A stretch of 9,607 nucleotides of DNA from Desulfobacteraceae bacterium UBA2245 (lineage in GTDB: Bacteria; Desulfobacterota; Desulfobacteria; Desulfobacterales; UBA2245). The DNA lies in contig DDYB01000026.1 in NCBI GenBank assembly GCA_002347265.1, positions 3,615 through 13,221 on the forward strand, read 5' to 3'. The notes under the pieces were generated by a model. The model made no database searches. It was not told the DNA's origin and worked only from the letters and a program-made list of their open reading frames with translations. This document shows positions 1-6,258 of this stretch, in pieces (the stretch's first letter is position 1; each line of letters opens with the position of its first letter). Made by a program: the position numbers and the translations under genes.

Positions 1-219
1 AAATTCGACCGGAACCAGATTAAGCGCATTCAAACCGAGCAGTCCAAAACCCGCCTGAGCATCCTGTTCTACGCGCTTTCCGGAAACTCCCAGAAGATAT
101 GCGACCAGGCCGTCAACCTGCTGAGCGCTTTCCGCGACACCTTCCGGCCCAACAGTCAGCGGCGGACATCAGCGGCCGGAGAGGCTTCAGACGCCCGGGC
201 GGTCAAGGCGGCGCCGTAA
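1..219 (+). CDS. C-terminal fragment of an unidentified plus-strand protein (5' end outside window)
   Basis: Frame 1 is open from the first base to a TAA at 217-219, giving 72 codons of a gene that begins upstream of the window. The first ~50 residues look like real protein: a basic start (KFDRNQIKRIQ) followed by amphipathic helical sequence such as TRLSILFYALSGNSQK and CDQAVNLLSAFRDTF. The last ~23 residues are low-complexity (Arg, Ser, Ala) and coincide with the stretch overlapping the convergent activase gene, so they may be a read-through tail. The helical pattern faintly recalls PhoU-like tails of phosphate transporters, but this is only an impression and no family is assigned. This is the only supported plus-strand gene in the window. 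Confidence 0.5.
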   Translation, partial: KFDRNQIKRIQTEQSKTRLSILFYALSGNSQKICDQAVNLLSAFRDTFRPNSQRRTSAAGEASDARAVKAAP

Positions 220-962
220 GCCGTTGTGATCTGGGGCAGATGGGGCACAACAATCTTTCTTATCAAGGTGTTCCGCAGAGCCTCAACCAGCCCGCAATTT
301 TCGGCAGGCCCTCCGTCGAAGAATATGACATCTGCCACACCGACGGTTCTGGCCAGTCCGGCCATGCGCCGGGCAATGGAATAGTGTACGCCGGCAATCA
401 CCTGAGGCTTTGGATGGCCGGCGGCTAGAAGGCTGATGATTTCCGTTTCCGCAAAAACCGCGCAGGTGCTGGCAAGGGTCGGCGGCACGCCCTGAAATTC
501 AGCGTGAAGTTCGCCCAGTTGATCCACATTGAATTCCAGAATGCGCGCAGCCATCTCCAGAAATCTTCCCGTTCCGGCAGCACACTTGTCGTTCATGGCA
601 AAGTTCACCACGTTTCCCGCTTCATTCAGACGGATGACCTTTACGTCCTGGCCTCCGACATTGATCACGGTACGAACGCCGGCATCGATTCTAAAAGCGC
701 CCCGGGCATTGGCCGTAATTTCGCTGACAAACTCATCGGCCGGCTTGAAAAGCTTTCGGCCATAGCCGGTTGAAACCACGCGGGCAATATCCTCCCGACG
801 CATACAAAGCTGCTGAAGCAGCTCTTCAAAGGCCTTCTGAGCATTTTTGGCAAAACTACCGCCCGTGGGGCAAACCGCAAATCCCGCAAGATTTCCGGCC
901 TCGTCAACCGCAGCAGCCTTTATGCCCGCGGACCCGATGTCGATCCCGACAAAATACGGCAT
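156..962 (-). CDS. HgdC/BcrA-BadF-type [4Fe-4S] ATPase activase
   Basis: A 268-residue member of the ASKHA-fold BadF/BadG/BcrA/BcrD activase family. In characterised members a homodimer holds one [4Fe-4S] cluster between its subunits and uses ATP hydrolysis to push an electron into an HgdB-type partner at very low potential. Visible motifs are the phosphate-binding start GIDIGSAGIKAA (residues 6-17), STGYGRK (64-70), NVGGQDVK (101-108), the cluster loop NDKCAAGTGRFLE with Cys127, STCAVFAETE with Cys167, and the adenosine-site GGPAENCG (217-224). Cys127 and Cys167 fall almost exactly where the HgdC cluster ligands lie, and the length is normal. The ATG follows the upstream TAG immediately and has a strong AGGAGG. 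The last ~15 residues are low-complexity and overlap the convergent gene. Family is certain; the partner is almost surely the adjacent HgdB-like protein. Confidence 0.95.
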   Translation of the reverse strand: MPYFVGIDIGSAGIKAAAVDEAGNLAGFAVCPTGGSFAKNAQKAFEELLQQLCMRREDIARVVSTGYGRKLFKPADEFVSEITANARGAFRIDAGVRTVINVGGQDVKVIRLNEAGNVVNFAMNDKCAAGTGRFLEMAARILEFNVDQLGELHAEFQGVPPTLASTCAVFAETEIISLLAAGHPKPQVIAGVHYSIARRMAGLARTVGVADVIFFDGGPAENCGLVEALRNTLIRKIVVPHLPQITTAYGAALTARASEASPAADVRR

Positions 963-2219
963 CTAAAAGTTCCTCCTCTTCGCCTGAACGGATTCGATGA
1001 AAGCATCAATCCTGGTGGACAGCTGGCCCTGATCCTCAAACCCCGCATCGGTTTCGATATAAAGCAAGGGAAGCTTCTCATCGGCCAGGGCTTTGGCAAC
1101 CGCGTTTCGCTCCATGGCGTAAGACAGACACCCGGAAAACGTCTGGTATACCACGCCGTCAACGCGGGCCTGCCGGCAAAGCGAAATCATCTTTCGAATC
1201 CGATCCGGATTGGGCGAAAGGCAGGCGCAGACGCACGGTGAAAGATACCGGTCGCAAAGCGCCGAGACCATGTCGTGCAAGCAGGTTTCATCGTAAGCCG
1301 GCGCGTCGTGGAACATGTCCGTGGCAGAGCAAAGCTCGTCCGTAACAATGGGGCCTCCGGCCTGCTCGATCCACAGCGGAACCTTGATGTTGGGGAAAAG
1401 CACTGGCGAGCCGGTCAGAAGCATCCGGGGTCTGTTCTGTTTTTCAATCCCCCGGCCTTCTGCCACGCGCGCTTCAAGCTCGGCGCAAAGATCGCTCAGA
1501 GCCAGGGTCCATGCTTCAACATCATCAAAAAATCCTGTTTGGGTGACCAGAAAATAATCAACAGCCCGAAGAACACCTTTGGTTTGCAAGCGGCAGAGCC
1601 TTCTGAACTGCTCAGTGGCCATGAGGCGGCGGTGAATAGCTGTGTGCAGGGATTTTCGGGTGATCTTTTGTTTCGTCCAGCCTTGCAACTGTGCCATGAA
1701 TGTTTCCACCGATTCGCGCCAATAATTGCGCGCGGCCCGACTCAGCTTGGAGGGCGGCATTTCCAGACGATGCACGGCAATCCCCATGGTTTCGATCAGA
1801 TCCGCGCATTTTTTCTTGCCGTCGCAGGTGGTGGGCGCCACAACAGCACAAACGCCCGAAAAAAATAATTGGCTTGCTGCCATGCCGGCCATCGCCTTGA
1901 CCACGCTGCAGGATTTGGCCGGCAGAAGCTCACCGCCCGCCTGATCCCAGATCCCGGCCGCCATGCACAAGCGCACGGGTCTTGCCCCTGCCGCCTCGAT
2001 CAACTCCAGGGGGACCTGCGCGCAAAAGGTTCCGATCCCCGGTTTGTCGAAATGGCCAAGGCCCTCTGGCTGCTGAAAAAACTGGCGTAACTTCCGGTAA
2101 AAATAACCCATGGCCTGCGGGGCCTCATCCATTGAAATCCTGCCGAGGACGTCTTCGGTTTCCATGGCAAGGTGCATTCGAATGCTTTGCGCCATGCGGC
2201 TCTGTTCTTCAGATGCCAC
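963..2219 (-). CDS. 2-hydroxyacyl-CoA dehydratase (HgdB)-family protein, probable double-cubane-cluster type reductase
   Basis: A 418-residue Cys-rich (16 Cys) protein of the HgdB/HgdD family. Family landmarks are GIGTFCAQVPLELIEAAGA (61-79, Cys66), KSCSVVKAM (Cys104), TTCDGKKK (Cys132), LLTGSPVLFPN (267-277, Ser271 where dehydratase subunits often have Cys), DELCSATD (Cys297), RYLSPCVCACLSPNPDRI (324-341, Cys329/331/333) and GVVYQTFSGCLSYAME (355-370, Cys364). True dehydratases and benzoyl-CoA reductases use two different subunits from adjacent genes. Here there is one such gene next to one activase, as in double-cubane-cluster proteins (the Carboxydothermus DCCP, which reduces acetylene with ATP) and E. 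coli YjiM/YjiL. The CACxSPN-type motif also fits that group. The start is GTG with GGAG (2230-2233) 10 nt upstream; the next in-frame ATG is eight codons later with a poorer site. Family is sure, the DCCP subtype likely, the substrate unknown. Confidence 0.88.
   Translation of the reverse strand: MASEEQSRMAQSIRMHLAMETEDVLGRISMDEAPQAMGYFYRKLRQFFQQPEGLGHFDKPGIGTFCAQVPLELIEAAGARPVRLCMAAGIWDQAGGELLPAKSCSVVKAMAGMAASQLFFSGVCAVVAPTTCDGKKKCADLIETMGIAVHRLEMPPSKLSRAARNYWRESVETFMAQLQGWTKQKITRKSLHTAIHRRLMATEQFRRLCRLQTKGVLRAVDYFLVTQTGFFDDVEAWTLALSDLCAELEARVAEGRGIEKQNRPRMLLTGSPVLFPNIKVPLWIEQAGGPIVTDELCSATDMFHDAPAYDETCLHDMVSALCDRYLSPCVCACLSPNPDRIRKMISLCRQARVDGVVYQTFSGCLSYAMERNAVAKALADEKLPLLYIETDAGFEDQGQLSTRIDAFIESVQAKRRNF
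971..980 (-). promoter_or_regulatory. Strong Shine-Dalgarno of the activase gene
   Basis: The minus strand reads AAGAGGAGGA, ending 8 nt before the activase ATG at 962. The site lies inside the last codons of the HgdB-like gene. It is the strongest ribosome-binding site in the operon and fixes the activase start. Confidence 0.8.
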
Positions 2220-3192
2220 GTTCTTTTTTCTCCATGCGGCAAAAAAAACCGGTGTCGGTGGACCGGAAAACCGGAATGTTTAAAAATTTAAGCTGCAGGC
2301 AATCGTTTTCCGGACACGCGGCCACGCACTTTAAACACAGCATGCAGTCGTCCTGCAAAATATCGCCCTTTTCCATGTTCTCTGCGATCTGGCGGATGCC
2401 CACATCGCAGACCTGAACGCAATTGTTGCACCGGGTGCATTTTCCGCCATCCTTGACCAACCGCAGCACAGAGAGCCGAGACAACAGGTACTGCAAAGCG
2501 CTCATCGGACAAAAAAGACAGAAAAAACGCTTTTTGACAAAGGCGCCGACAAAAAATCCGCCGGTCACCGCCATGCCAAGGGCAGTGAGAATCATCTTGG
2601 TCGAGGTGCTGAAATCGATCATCAATTGTGAAAAGTCGGCGTTAAAGATCGGCAGAACGGTCCGGCCCGGGCAGATCATGCAAAAGGGAATCTCGAATTC
2701 ATGGGAGAGCCCGGATCCGAAGATCGTATTGCCGATGGCCAGAGGAATGAGAATCAAAAGGATCAAAAGCGCATATTTGATCCTCTTTAATCGCTTGAAG
2801 CCGGTTTCCGAGTACTGGCTGCGGCGGACGCCGATTCCGCTTCGAATTTTCGTGATCCAGTCCTGCAATGTCCCCAGGGGGCAGGCATATCCGCACCAAG
2901 CCTTGTTGAGAAGGACAAACCAGATCAAGAACGTCAGAAAACCGGTCAGAATGCCCAGGCCGGCCAGGCTGAACATCCGGCTTACGGGCGCCGTCATCTG
3001 GTGCTGAAGACCCAGAAGATAGCAGGACCCGCACCGGTCCTGGACAAAGGCGCAGGCAAAAACCGGCAGCCGTTCGCTCCAATTCAGCGCCCACCAGCCG
3101 CCGTAGATAAAAAGCGCAAAGAAGAATATTTGCGTCCAGAAACGGAATTGGTTGATATCCGCCTTGTCGAGCATTTCCCGAAGCTTTCTCAT
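2209..3192 (-). CDS. NapH/NosR/CcoG-like membrane-bound polyferredoxin (4Fe-4S binding protein)
   Basis: A 327-residue inner-membrane electron-transfer protein. Four hydrophobic segments lie at about residues 18-37, 75-96, 138-157 and 198-219. Between them are Cys motifs typical of the NapH/NosR/MauN group: WCGYACPLGTLQDW (Cys100, Cys104), PFCMICPGR (Cys171, Cys174) and FFCLFCPMSALQYLL (Cys225, Cys228). The C-terminal part carries two ferredoxin-type sites, CTRCNNCVQVC (252-262) and CMLCLKCVAACP (283-294), for two [4Fe-4S] clusters. An extra Cys47, Cys54, Cys57 cluster (ACAFVQDRCGSC) follows the first membrane segment. I chose the ATG at 3192, which overlaps the upstream stop as ATGA. The frame is open up to an ATG at 3333, but that extension lacks family character. 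A plausible role is passing electrons between the quinone pool or periplasm and the cytoplasmic activase; direction and partners are inferred. Confidence 0.88.
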   Translation of the reverse strand: MRKLREMLDKADINQFRFWTQIFFFALFIYGGWWALNWSERLPVFACAFVQDRCGSCYLLGLQHQMTAPVSRMFSLAGLGILTGFLTFLIWFVLLNKAWCGYACPLGTLQDWITKIRSGIGVRRSQYSETGFKRLKRIKYALLILLILIPLAIGNTIFGSGLSHEFEIPFCMICPGRTVLPIFNADFSQLMIDFSTSTKMILTALGMAVTGGFFVGAFVKKRFFCLFCPMSALQYLLSRLSVLRLVKDGGKCTRCNNCVQVCDVGIRQIAENMEKGDILQDDCMLCLKCVAACPENDCLQLKFLNIPVFRSTDTGFFCRMEKKERGI

Positions 3193-4136
3193 GATCTGCG
3201 CGCTCCGGACGACCTTTTGAAGCAACACCGTGAAACGTAAACCGCAAGACTCGAAAAGAAAATCACCACGAGCCCGATCACAAGCCCGATCGCCTGGGAC
3301 TGGTAATCCTTGCGCGATGGTTGATAGCGCCACGGCAACGTGGACTCATAGCGGATCCGGTCATAGGCTTTGCCCTGGCGCACACCGGAATGGTCCTTGA
3401 CATATTGCGCACTCACCAGAAGATGCCCCGGATGGTCCCGGTCAAAAACCGACCAGGCCGAAGGATAATAATCCCGAATGAGTTCAAAGCCTGCTTTGCC
3501 CGAGGAATCGGTTGCGTCGGTTTTTTGCCATTTTTTTTCAGTGGTCACCCGGATATCGGCGCCCTGAATGGGCCTGCCTTTAAAAAACACGCCCACAACG
3601 AGGCTGTCTCCGGACATCAGATTCACATGAAAGTTTTCATCCCACAGGGGTGCTGCAATCATATCCAGGTCAAGGCGGTCGCAGGGCGAAAACTGGTGAA
3701 GGCGTCGTTCGTTCTTGAGGTCGTGGCCCCAGCGGCAGGAATGGTGCAGCGTGATCCACTGGGCGGTTCTGACCACCAGGGTCTTATCTTCGACATATTG
3801 CTCCTGGACATAAAGCCGGTGGGGCCCGTGAAACGGACCGTTTTGAACCGGGGTTTCAAATGTAATCAGCAGCGGTTTTCCGGGCAAAACGGCAATCTCC
3901 TGAACCGCAGCGTCAGGCCGGACGACAAAGGCGGTCAGTTGATCCGGGCGCTTGGCGCCCCGGATCTCGTATTGGCGCAGGGGAATCGGCCGGTGTTCGG
4001 ATTCAAAGCCTCCCGCGACAGGTCGGCCGCCGCGCTCGGGCTTGGGCGCATAGCCGATCATAAGCGGCTGAGCGCACAGCGCCGAAGCGCCGATCAGAAG
4101 CCAGAAAATCATCCCCAGAGCGACTATTTTCCCCAT
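3189..4136 (-). CDS. DUF4198-like periplasmic protein with signal peptide and C-terminal membrane anchor
   Basis: A 315-residue protein. The N-terminus is a clear signal peptide, probably cut after ALCA (residue 22). The middle (about 172-250) resembles DUF4198/NikM-like periplasmic domains: GDSLVVGVFFKGRPIQGADI, then a TDSSGKAGFEL-type turn and a beta-rich stretch ending HLLVSAQYV. One membrane helix at about 282-301 is followed by a basic tail (SRCCFKRSSGARRS), which predicts a periplasmic body and a cytoplasmic end. The body is rich in possible metal ligands: His104, His106, His131, His132, Cys134, His138, His147, Cys152 and His170. DUF4198 proteins often sit beside TonB receptors and metal importers, so binding of the imported ligand or metal is a reasonable guess, not a demonstrated role. 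The start lies 13 nt inside the receptor gene with GGGAA (4147-4151) 10 nt upstream. A plus-strand open frame covers the whole gene but is a shadow. Confidence 0.75.
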   Translation of the reverse strand: MGKIVALGMIFWLLIGASALCAQPLMIGYAPKPERGGRPVAGGFESEHRPIPLRQYEIRGAKRPDQLTAFVVRPDAAVQEIAVLPGKPLLITFETPVQNGPFHGPHRLYVQEQYVEDKTLVVRTAQWITLHHSCRWGHDLKNERRLHQFSPCDRLDLDMIAAPLWDENFHVNLMSGDSLVVGVFFKGRPIQGADIRVTTEKKWQKTDATDSSGKAGFELIRDYYPSAWSVFDRDHPGHLLVSAQYVKDHSGVRQGKAYDRIRYESTLPWRYQPSRKDYQSQAIGLVIGLVVIFFSSLAVYVSRCCFKRSSGARRS

Positions 4137-6169
4137 TGATAAGATATTCCCGCAAAGATCGTCCGGGAAGAACCCGGATAATAACTCGGCCCGGAACTGT
4201 CGCTGACGTAGGAGGCGTACCGGACATCGCCCAGGTTAGCGACATATCCCCAGAAGGACCAGCTCTTCCAGTCGTACTGGGTCCGGAAATGAAACAGCGT
4301 CGGCCGGCTGTACCCATATGCATTGGCGTCGTCGATATACTGCGTGCTGACCGCATCCATCTCCAGTTCCATCGTAAGGCCCTGAATTGGAAACACCGAA
4401 AGTCTCAGGTTCAGCCGGTGCTCGGGAGAGCGGGGCATGTCGTTTCCGCTGTAATCCTCGCCGGTGGAACTCGCATACACGTCGTACTGATTTAGCGCAT
4501 AACCGTAAGCCGCAGTCACGGAAAACTTTTCAATCGGCGCTACGGTTGCAATCAGCTCGGCGCCCTTGTGCGTCGTTCTGCCCGCATTGATGTTGTTTCT
4601 TTGACGAGTGACCGGATCCACGGTGCGCACCACGATCTTGTCTTCGATCTCCATCCAGTACAGGGCCAGATCCAGGCTCAAACGGCTCTCGAAAAAATTG
4701 CCCCGAAGCCCAGCTTCGTAATTGACGGCCTTTTCAGGCGTCAACTCCTCATTGGCGGAACTGGAGGTAAAAAGCTGGCCGGCCGTGGGGGCCACAAAGC
4801 CATGCGAATAGCTTGCATAGACGCTGATTTTGTCGGCCGCTTCCCAGATGACACCCATCTTTGGGCTCATTCTGGAAAAGCTCTTGTCCTGATCCGCCCT
4901 TTTGAGCCGATCCGTCGCATCCAGATTGATCGAATCGTAACGCGCTCCGAACTGGATCGAAAAGCGGTCGATGGGCTGGATTTCAAACTGGACGTAAGGA
5001 GCGGTCACCCACACGTCAATGTCGTAGGATCCCGACATGCCGGCCACCTGGTAGTCTGAGTAAACCCCGGCATCTTCATCCCAGTCGACGTTCAAACGAT
5101 ATAGATCCGAACGGTTCCGGTCTTTTTCAACATCCATCCCTGCAATCAGCCGAGCCCCGAGAAATTTGAAATCGCGCCGGCACAGGGTCTGCCAGATCAG
5201 ATCAAGCTCATCGGATTTGGTAAGGGTGCTGGTATACGCCGGACCAGCTGGCGGAGGAACATAGCGAATGCCGTAAGTCGGGTTGGTGGTTTCGTTTTGC
5301 GAAATCATCAACAGCGAGGTTTTAAACTCGCCAGCTTGAAGATCGTGAGTATAAGTGATTGCCGGAGATATCTTGTCCGATTCAACCGAGGCAAAGCGAT
5401 GTTCGCTCTTGATCCAGTTTCGCTCGAAATCATCCGCGTCCAGAGACCCGGCCAGTTCATTGTCCAGCGTTATGGCGTCGCATTTAAAAGACAGCATGGA
5501 AGCATCCGTCAGGTAATAATTGGTTTTGAAATTGGCCGCTTTTTTTTCACGCGCCGCATTTTCCCTGCGTCCTTCGGCCTGCACCCAGTCTGCGCCAACC
5601 ACGTAACTGAAGCGATCTGAAAAATCCCTGTCATACACACCGCTACGGTACTGGGCATAGTCGCCGACCTCAGCCCATATTTTTCCGCCCTTTTTTTCGG
5701 GACTTCGCGTAATGACGTTGATAACCCCCCCGATGGCGTTGCTTCCGTACATCGCCGAAGCAGGTCCCTTGAGCACTTCAATTTTCTCGATATCGCCGCT
5801 GTTGATCTCCCGGAAAAGGGCGCCGGCGCTCTCGCCGTATCCGGTCGCCGGAAGTCCGTCAATCAGAAGCAGGGTATAGGGATTGGAGAAATTCGTGGGA
5901 ATTCGGATGGAGGTCAGTTCTTCCTCGCCTCCCAGATCGAGAGAATAGATGCCGGGAAGTCTTCTCAGAATTTCTTCGACATTTCGGTATTTGACCTTGT
6001 CGACTTCGTCCTCTGATATCACCTGAGTCGTGGCCGGAGTTTTGGAAATCGCTTCCGGGATTCTGGACGCCGTCACCACCACGGCATCGAGCTGACTGAT
6101 GTTTTCCTCACAATAACCCGGCCCGTAGGCAATCGCCCCGATAAGGGCGGTGAGAAGCAGATATCGCAT
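4124..6169 (-). CDS. TonB-dependent outer-membrane receptor (BtuB/FepA/CirA-like)
   Basis: A 681-residue receptor, a normal length for the family, which uses TonB and the proton motive force to bring metal complexes, vitamins or other scarce compounds across the outer membrane. A signal peptide (about residues 1-20) is followed by a TonB box, LDAVVVTAS (27-35). The plug domain (about 38-155) shows VEEILRRLPGIYSLD, TLLLIDGLPATGYGE and IEKIEVLKGPASAMYG, then SNAIGGVINVITR. The remaining ~520 residues alternate like a 22-stranded barrel and include SYSHGFVAPTAGQLF, TPEKAVNYEAGLRGNF and the end strand RTIFAGISYQWGK. No substrate can be assigned: no cobalamin riboswitch or Fur box is evident upstream. 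It is the first gene of the operon; the ATG at 6169 has AAAGGAAG just upstream. Confidence 0.93.
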   Translation of the reverse strand: MRYLLLTALIGAIAYGPGYCEENISQLDAVVVTASRIPEAISKTPATTQVISEDEVDKVKYRNVEEILRRLPGIYSLDLGGEEELTSIRIPTNFSNPYTLLLIDGLPATGYGESAGALFREINSGDIEKIEVLKGPASAMYGSNAIGGVINVITRSPEKKGGKIWAEVGDYAQYRSGVYDRDFSDRFSYVVGADWVQAEGRRENAAREKKAANFKTNYYLTDASMLSFKCDAITLDNELAGSLDADDFERNWIKSEHRFASVESDKISPAITYTHDLQAGEFKTSLLMISQNETTNPTYGIRYVPPPAGPAYTSTLTKSDELDLIWQTLCRRDFKFLGARLIAGMDVEKDRNRSDLYRLNVDWDEDAGVYSDYQVAGMSGSYDIDVWVTAPYVQFEIQPIDRFSIQFGARYDSINLDATDRLKRADQDKSFSRMSPKMGVIWEAADKISVYASYSHGFVAPTAGQLFTSSSANEELTPEKAVNYEAGLRGNFFESRLSLDLALYWMEIEDKIVVRTVDPVTRQRNNINAGRTTHKGAELIATVAPIEKFSVTAAYGYALNQYDVYASSTGEDYSGNDMPRSPEHRLNLRLSVFPIQGLTMELEMDAVSTQYIDDANAYGYSRPTLFHFRTQYDWKSWSFWGYVANLGDVRYASYVSDSSGPSYYPGSSRTIFAGISYQWGK

Positions 6170-6170
6170 A

Positions 6171-6192
6171 AAAGAAGCTTCCTTTCTTCTTT
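6171..6192 (-). promoter_or_regulatory. Hairpin presenting the receptor's Shine-Dalgarno in its loop
   Basis: On the minus strand AAAGAAG (6192-6186) can pair with CTTCTTT (6177-6171), leaving an 8-nt loop, AAAGGAAG, which is the Shine-Dalgarno sequence. The stem ends one base before the ATG at 6169. The seven perfect pairs are mostly A-U, so the structure would be only marginally stable. It is a possible translational control element, or chance in a purine/pyrimidine-skewed leader. Confidence 0.35.
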
Positions 6193-6193
6193 C

Positions 6194-6230
6194 GGTTTTC
6201 TGTGAAAGTCATCACAAAATTCTGAAAACC
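6194..6230. repeat. Larger inverted repeat enclosing the CRP/FNR-type site
   Basis: GGTTTTC (6194-6200) and GAAAACC (6224-6230) are perfect inverted repeats flanking the TGTGA-N6-TCACA palindrome, which touches the left arm and is seven bases from the right arm. In RNA form this could fold as a two-part hairpin in the receptor leader; in DNA it extends the dyad to 37 bp. Confidence 0.55.
6201..6216. promoter_or_regulatory. CRP/FNR/HcpR-type operator, TGTGA-N6-TCACA
   Basis: The plus strand reads TGTGAAAGTCATCACA, a perfect match to the TGTGA-N6-TCACA core of CRP-family operators. On the minus strand the extended form is TTGTGA-N6-TCACAG, one base from the TTGTGA-N6-TCACAA site described for HcpR in sulfate reducers. 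Its centre is about 40 nt upstream of the receptor ATG, so it lies in or near the transcript leader. That position would suit repression or roadblock better than classical activation, unless the start site is very close to the ATG. The match is seen directly; which regulator binds is unknown. Confidence 0.6.
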
Positions 6231-6232
6231 CG

Positions 6233-6258
6233 GAGCGCTGCCCGGAATTGAAGCGCCC
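6233..6258 (-). repeat. GC-rich dyad in the receptor leader
   Basis: The minus strand carries GGGCGCT (6258-6252), a 12-nt spacer and AGCGCTC (6239-6233), forming a 7-bp stem with one G-U pair. No T-run follows, so it is not an intrinsic terminator. It may be a leader RNA stem or chance. Confidence 0.35.

Larger units (their letters stand above)
156..6169 (-). other. Five-gene translationally coupled operon: TonB receptor to HgdC-type activase
   Basis: Five genes lie head to tail without any intergenic space. The receptor stop overlaps the start of the DUF4198-like gene by 13 nt. That gene overlaps the polyferredoxin start by 4 nt (ATGA). The polyferredoxin overlaps the HgdB-like start by 11 nt, and the HgdB-like TAG directly abuts the activase ATG. 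Such spacing normally means one transcript with translational coupling and fixed stoichiometry. The only gap that could hold a promoter is 6170-6523, upstream of the receptor. The products map to outer membrane, periplasm/inner membrane, inner membrane and cytoplasm in that order. That they act together is inferred from gene organisation. Confidence 0.85.

Noticed and set aside
99..428. Plus-strand 109-codon open frame across the left convergent junction
   Set aside because: It lies in a different frame from the protein-like frame 1 and runs antisense to the activase; its translation is low-complexity and unrecognisable.
1275..1868. Plus-strand open frame of 197 codons opposite the HgdB-like gene
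   Set aside because: It lies entirely within a gene with unmistakable family motifs; the product is not protein-like and has no ribosome site that would suggest expression.
963..2219. Annotation as 2-hydroxyacyl-CoA dehydratase or benzoyl-CoA reductase subunit
   Set aside because: No second subunit gene and no CoA-pathway genes (CoA transferase, acyl-CoA dehydrogenase) nearby; the motifs fit a single-gene DCCP/YjiM-type protein better.
3193..3333. N-terminal extension of the polyferredoxin to an upstream ATG at 3333
   Set aside because: The extra 47 residues would overlap the preceding gene by about 145 bp and lack family character; the ATG at 3192 gives a normal start and an ATGA overlap.
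3321..4139. Long plus-strand open frame (272 codons) opposite the DUF4198-like gene
   Set aside because: The minus-strand protein has a signal peptide, a membrane anchor and coupled overlaps with its neighbours. The plus-strand translation has no recognisable domain and is a by-product of codon bias.
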